A DNA stretch of 64,000 bases, taken from Sthenelais limicola (taxonomy: Eukaryota; Annelida; Polychaeta; Phyllodocida; Sigalionidae). The DNA lies in the NCBI GenBank assembly GCA_942159475.1, contig OW804096.1:136533791-136597790 (forward strand), read 5' to 3'. Positions within the stretch are counted from its first letter, which is position 1. The number at the start of each line of letters is the position of its first letter. A model generated the notes under the pieces. It did not search any database and had not been told where the DNA came from. It saw only the letters and a program-made list of their open reading frames with translations. Shown one piece after another: positions 63,299-64,000 of this stretch. The position numbers and the translations under genes were made by a program.

Positions 63299-64000
63299 CA
63301 TAAATTTCTACTCTCTTAATGTAAACGGCGCAGCCAATATAATCAAAAGAAAAGCAATTTTTAGATTCTTGGGTTCAAAGAAAAGATCAATTTTTGCCCT
63401 GCAAGAAACTCATAGCTCAGCTAAAGAAGCCAAAATATGGAAGAACCAATGGCAAGGTGTTTCACATTTTGTACACGGTAGAAGAAACGCCAAAGGGGTA
63501 GCGCTGCTAATATCTAAAGATCTCAATATTACTATACATAAGAAAGGGGGGGACGATCAGGGAAGAATAGCCCATATGGAGGTGTCTATCGAGCAAAAAA
63601 TGTTATCAATATTTTCTGTATACTTTCCTACGAAAGACAAATACAAAGAACAAGTCGAAATGTGTAAGTCTTTAAGAAATATCATAGAAAGTAAATCGGA
63701 ATATTCTACCATATTAATGGGTGACTTTAACCTTAACATAATGGATATAAATGACTTCTTGAACCTAAGTGAAAGTCAGCAGAGTAAGCTCGAAGGTTTG
63801 AGGAAAATGTTACAAATGATAGAAGAGCTCGATATGTGTGATATTATAAAAGAATTATCCGCGGATGGGACCAATATGAATACCTGGTCGAGAAAAGCCC
63901 AAAATTCGAGGCTAGATTACTGTATAATAGACGCGGTTCTTAGACCTGAAGTAACAGAAGTAGGGAATGAATTTTGTGAACATTCTGATCATAATATAAT
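63285..64000 (+). CDS. Retrotransposon ORF2, APE endonuclease domain (5' part, runs off window)
   Basis: 238 complete codons remain open to the window end. The residues are those of an apurinic-endonuclease-like (exonuclease III fold) domain. They are LNVNG at 11-15, LQETH at 39-43 (metal-binding Glu41), GVALLI at 71-76, VYFP at 112-115 (Tyr113), GDFN at 146-149 (Asp147, Asn149), NTWSR at 199-203, RLDYCII at 209-215 and SDH at 234-236. All expected catalytic positions are present, so the nuclease is predicted to be active in nicking target DNA for target-primed reverse transcription. The start ATG follows an in-frame TAA at 63273-63275. The reverse transcriptase must lie outside the window. 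The pattern resembles L1/Tx1-group endonucleases. Confidence 0.92.
   Translation, partial: MEGNNINFYSLNVNGAANIIKRKAIFRFLGSKKRSIFALQETHSSAKEAKIWKNQWQGVSHFVHGRRNAKGVALLISKDLNITIHKKGGDDQGRIAHMEVSIEQKMLSIFSVYFPTKDKYKEQVEMCKSLRNIIESKSEYSTILMGDFNLNIMDINDFLNLSESQQSKLEGLRKMLQMIEELDMCDIIKELSADGTNMNTWSRKAQNSRLDYCIIDAVLRPEVTEVGNEFCEHSDHNI

Larger units (their letters stand above)
60773..64000 (+). mobile_element. L1/Tx1-like non-LTR retrotransposon, 3' end beyond window
   Basis: The layout is an untranslated leader, ORF1 (61614-63038), a short ORF (63086-63298), then ORF2 (from 63285) beginning with an APE endonuclease. This is the arrangement of two-ORF APE-type non-LTR retrotransposons. The ORF1 coiled coil plus RRM-like region and the ORF2 endonuclease motifs favour the L1/Tx1 group. 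The true 5' end is not visible: it lies after the MITE-A terminus at 60772, and no target duplication can be checked because the 3' end is outside the window. ORF1 and the visible part of ORF2 have no stops or frameshifts, so this copy is young or under constraint. Clade assignment is inference without an RT sequence. Confidence 0.85.

Overview
The window looks like gene-poor, repeat-dense nuclear DNA from a metazoan, most likely a marine invertebrate. This is inferred from the L1/Tx1-like non-LTR retrotransposon, the density of MITE-type DNA transposons, long polypurine/polypyrimidine microsatellites, animal-type transcription-factor motifs, and two 200-N assembly gaps (10693-10892 and 60561-60760). 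I found no bacterial gene organisation and no host protein gene that I can support. The species cannot be read from this sequence.

The only clear coding capacity is at the right edge. A non-LTR retrotransposon runs from somewhere after 60.77 kb past the window end. Its ORF1 (61614-63038) has a basic N-terminus, a coiled coil, an L1-ORF1p-like RRM/CTD region and, unexpectedly, a C-terminal NADAR (YbiA/DUF1768-like) domain. A 70-codon ORF follows. ORF2 starts at 63285 with a complete APE-type endonuclease and is cut by the window end before the reverse transcriptase.

The rest is built from small repeats (family names are mine). MITE-A (~235 bp, TIR GGGTCAGATTTTCAG, 4-bp AT-rich target duplications) is present about 40 times. 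MITE-B (~350 bp, TIR AATAGGGGA) has nine full or partial copies and carries YY1-, octamer-, Staf/ZNF143- and NRF1-like sites. MITE-C (~405 bp, TIR GTGATGTGTTTCAGGAAAA) has about 19 copies or fragments, including one foldback form. MITE-D (3237-3628) is nested in a MITE-C. MITE-F (134 bp, CAGT...ACTG, 4-bp TSD) has two copies. tRNA-derived SINE-like pieces, a decayed LINE 3' end and a tiny poly-A retroinsertion with a 17-bp target duplication complete the set.

Long simple-sequence tracts occupy roughly 7.3-7.8, 9.5-9.9, 11.8-13.8, 21.7-22.4, 24.5-25.5, 29.2-29.5, 36.5-38.0, 39.1-40.9, 44.9-49.1, 53.45-56.5 and 58.1-58.6 kb. Their long open frames, including one of 757 codons, are artefacts of repeat units divisible by three. 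In several places a pyrimidine tract switches to a purine tract on the same strand within a few hundred bases.

Between the repeats lie non-repetitive islands rich in regulatory-type motifs: 14.0-14.7, 22.4, 23.8-24.2, 29.7-30.0, 33.15, 35.6 and 42.3-44.5 kb. The 9-mer GCAGACGAC (or GTCGTCTGC) occurs 12 times in these islands, against about 0.5 expected by chance. In four cases it is followed after exactly 8 bp by TGACG, a CRE half-site. These islands are my best candidates for cis-regulatory DNA of a neighbouring gene outside the window.
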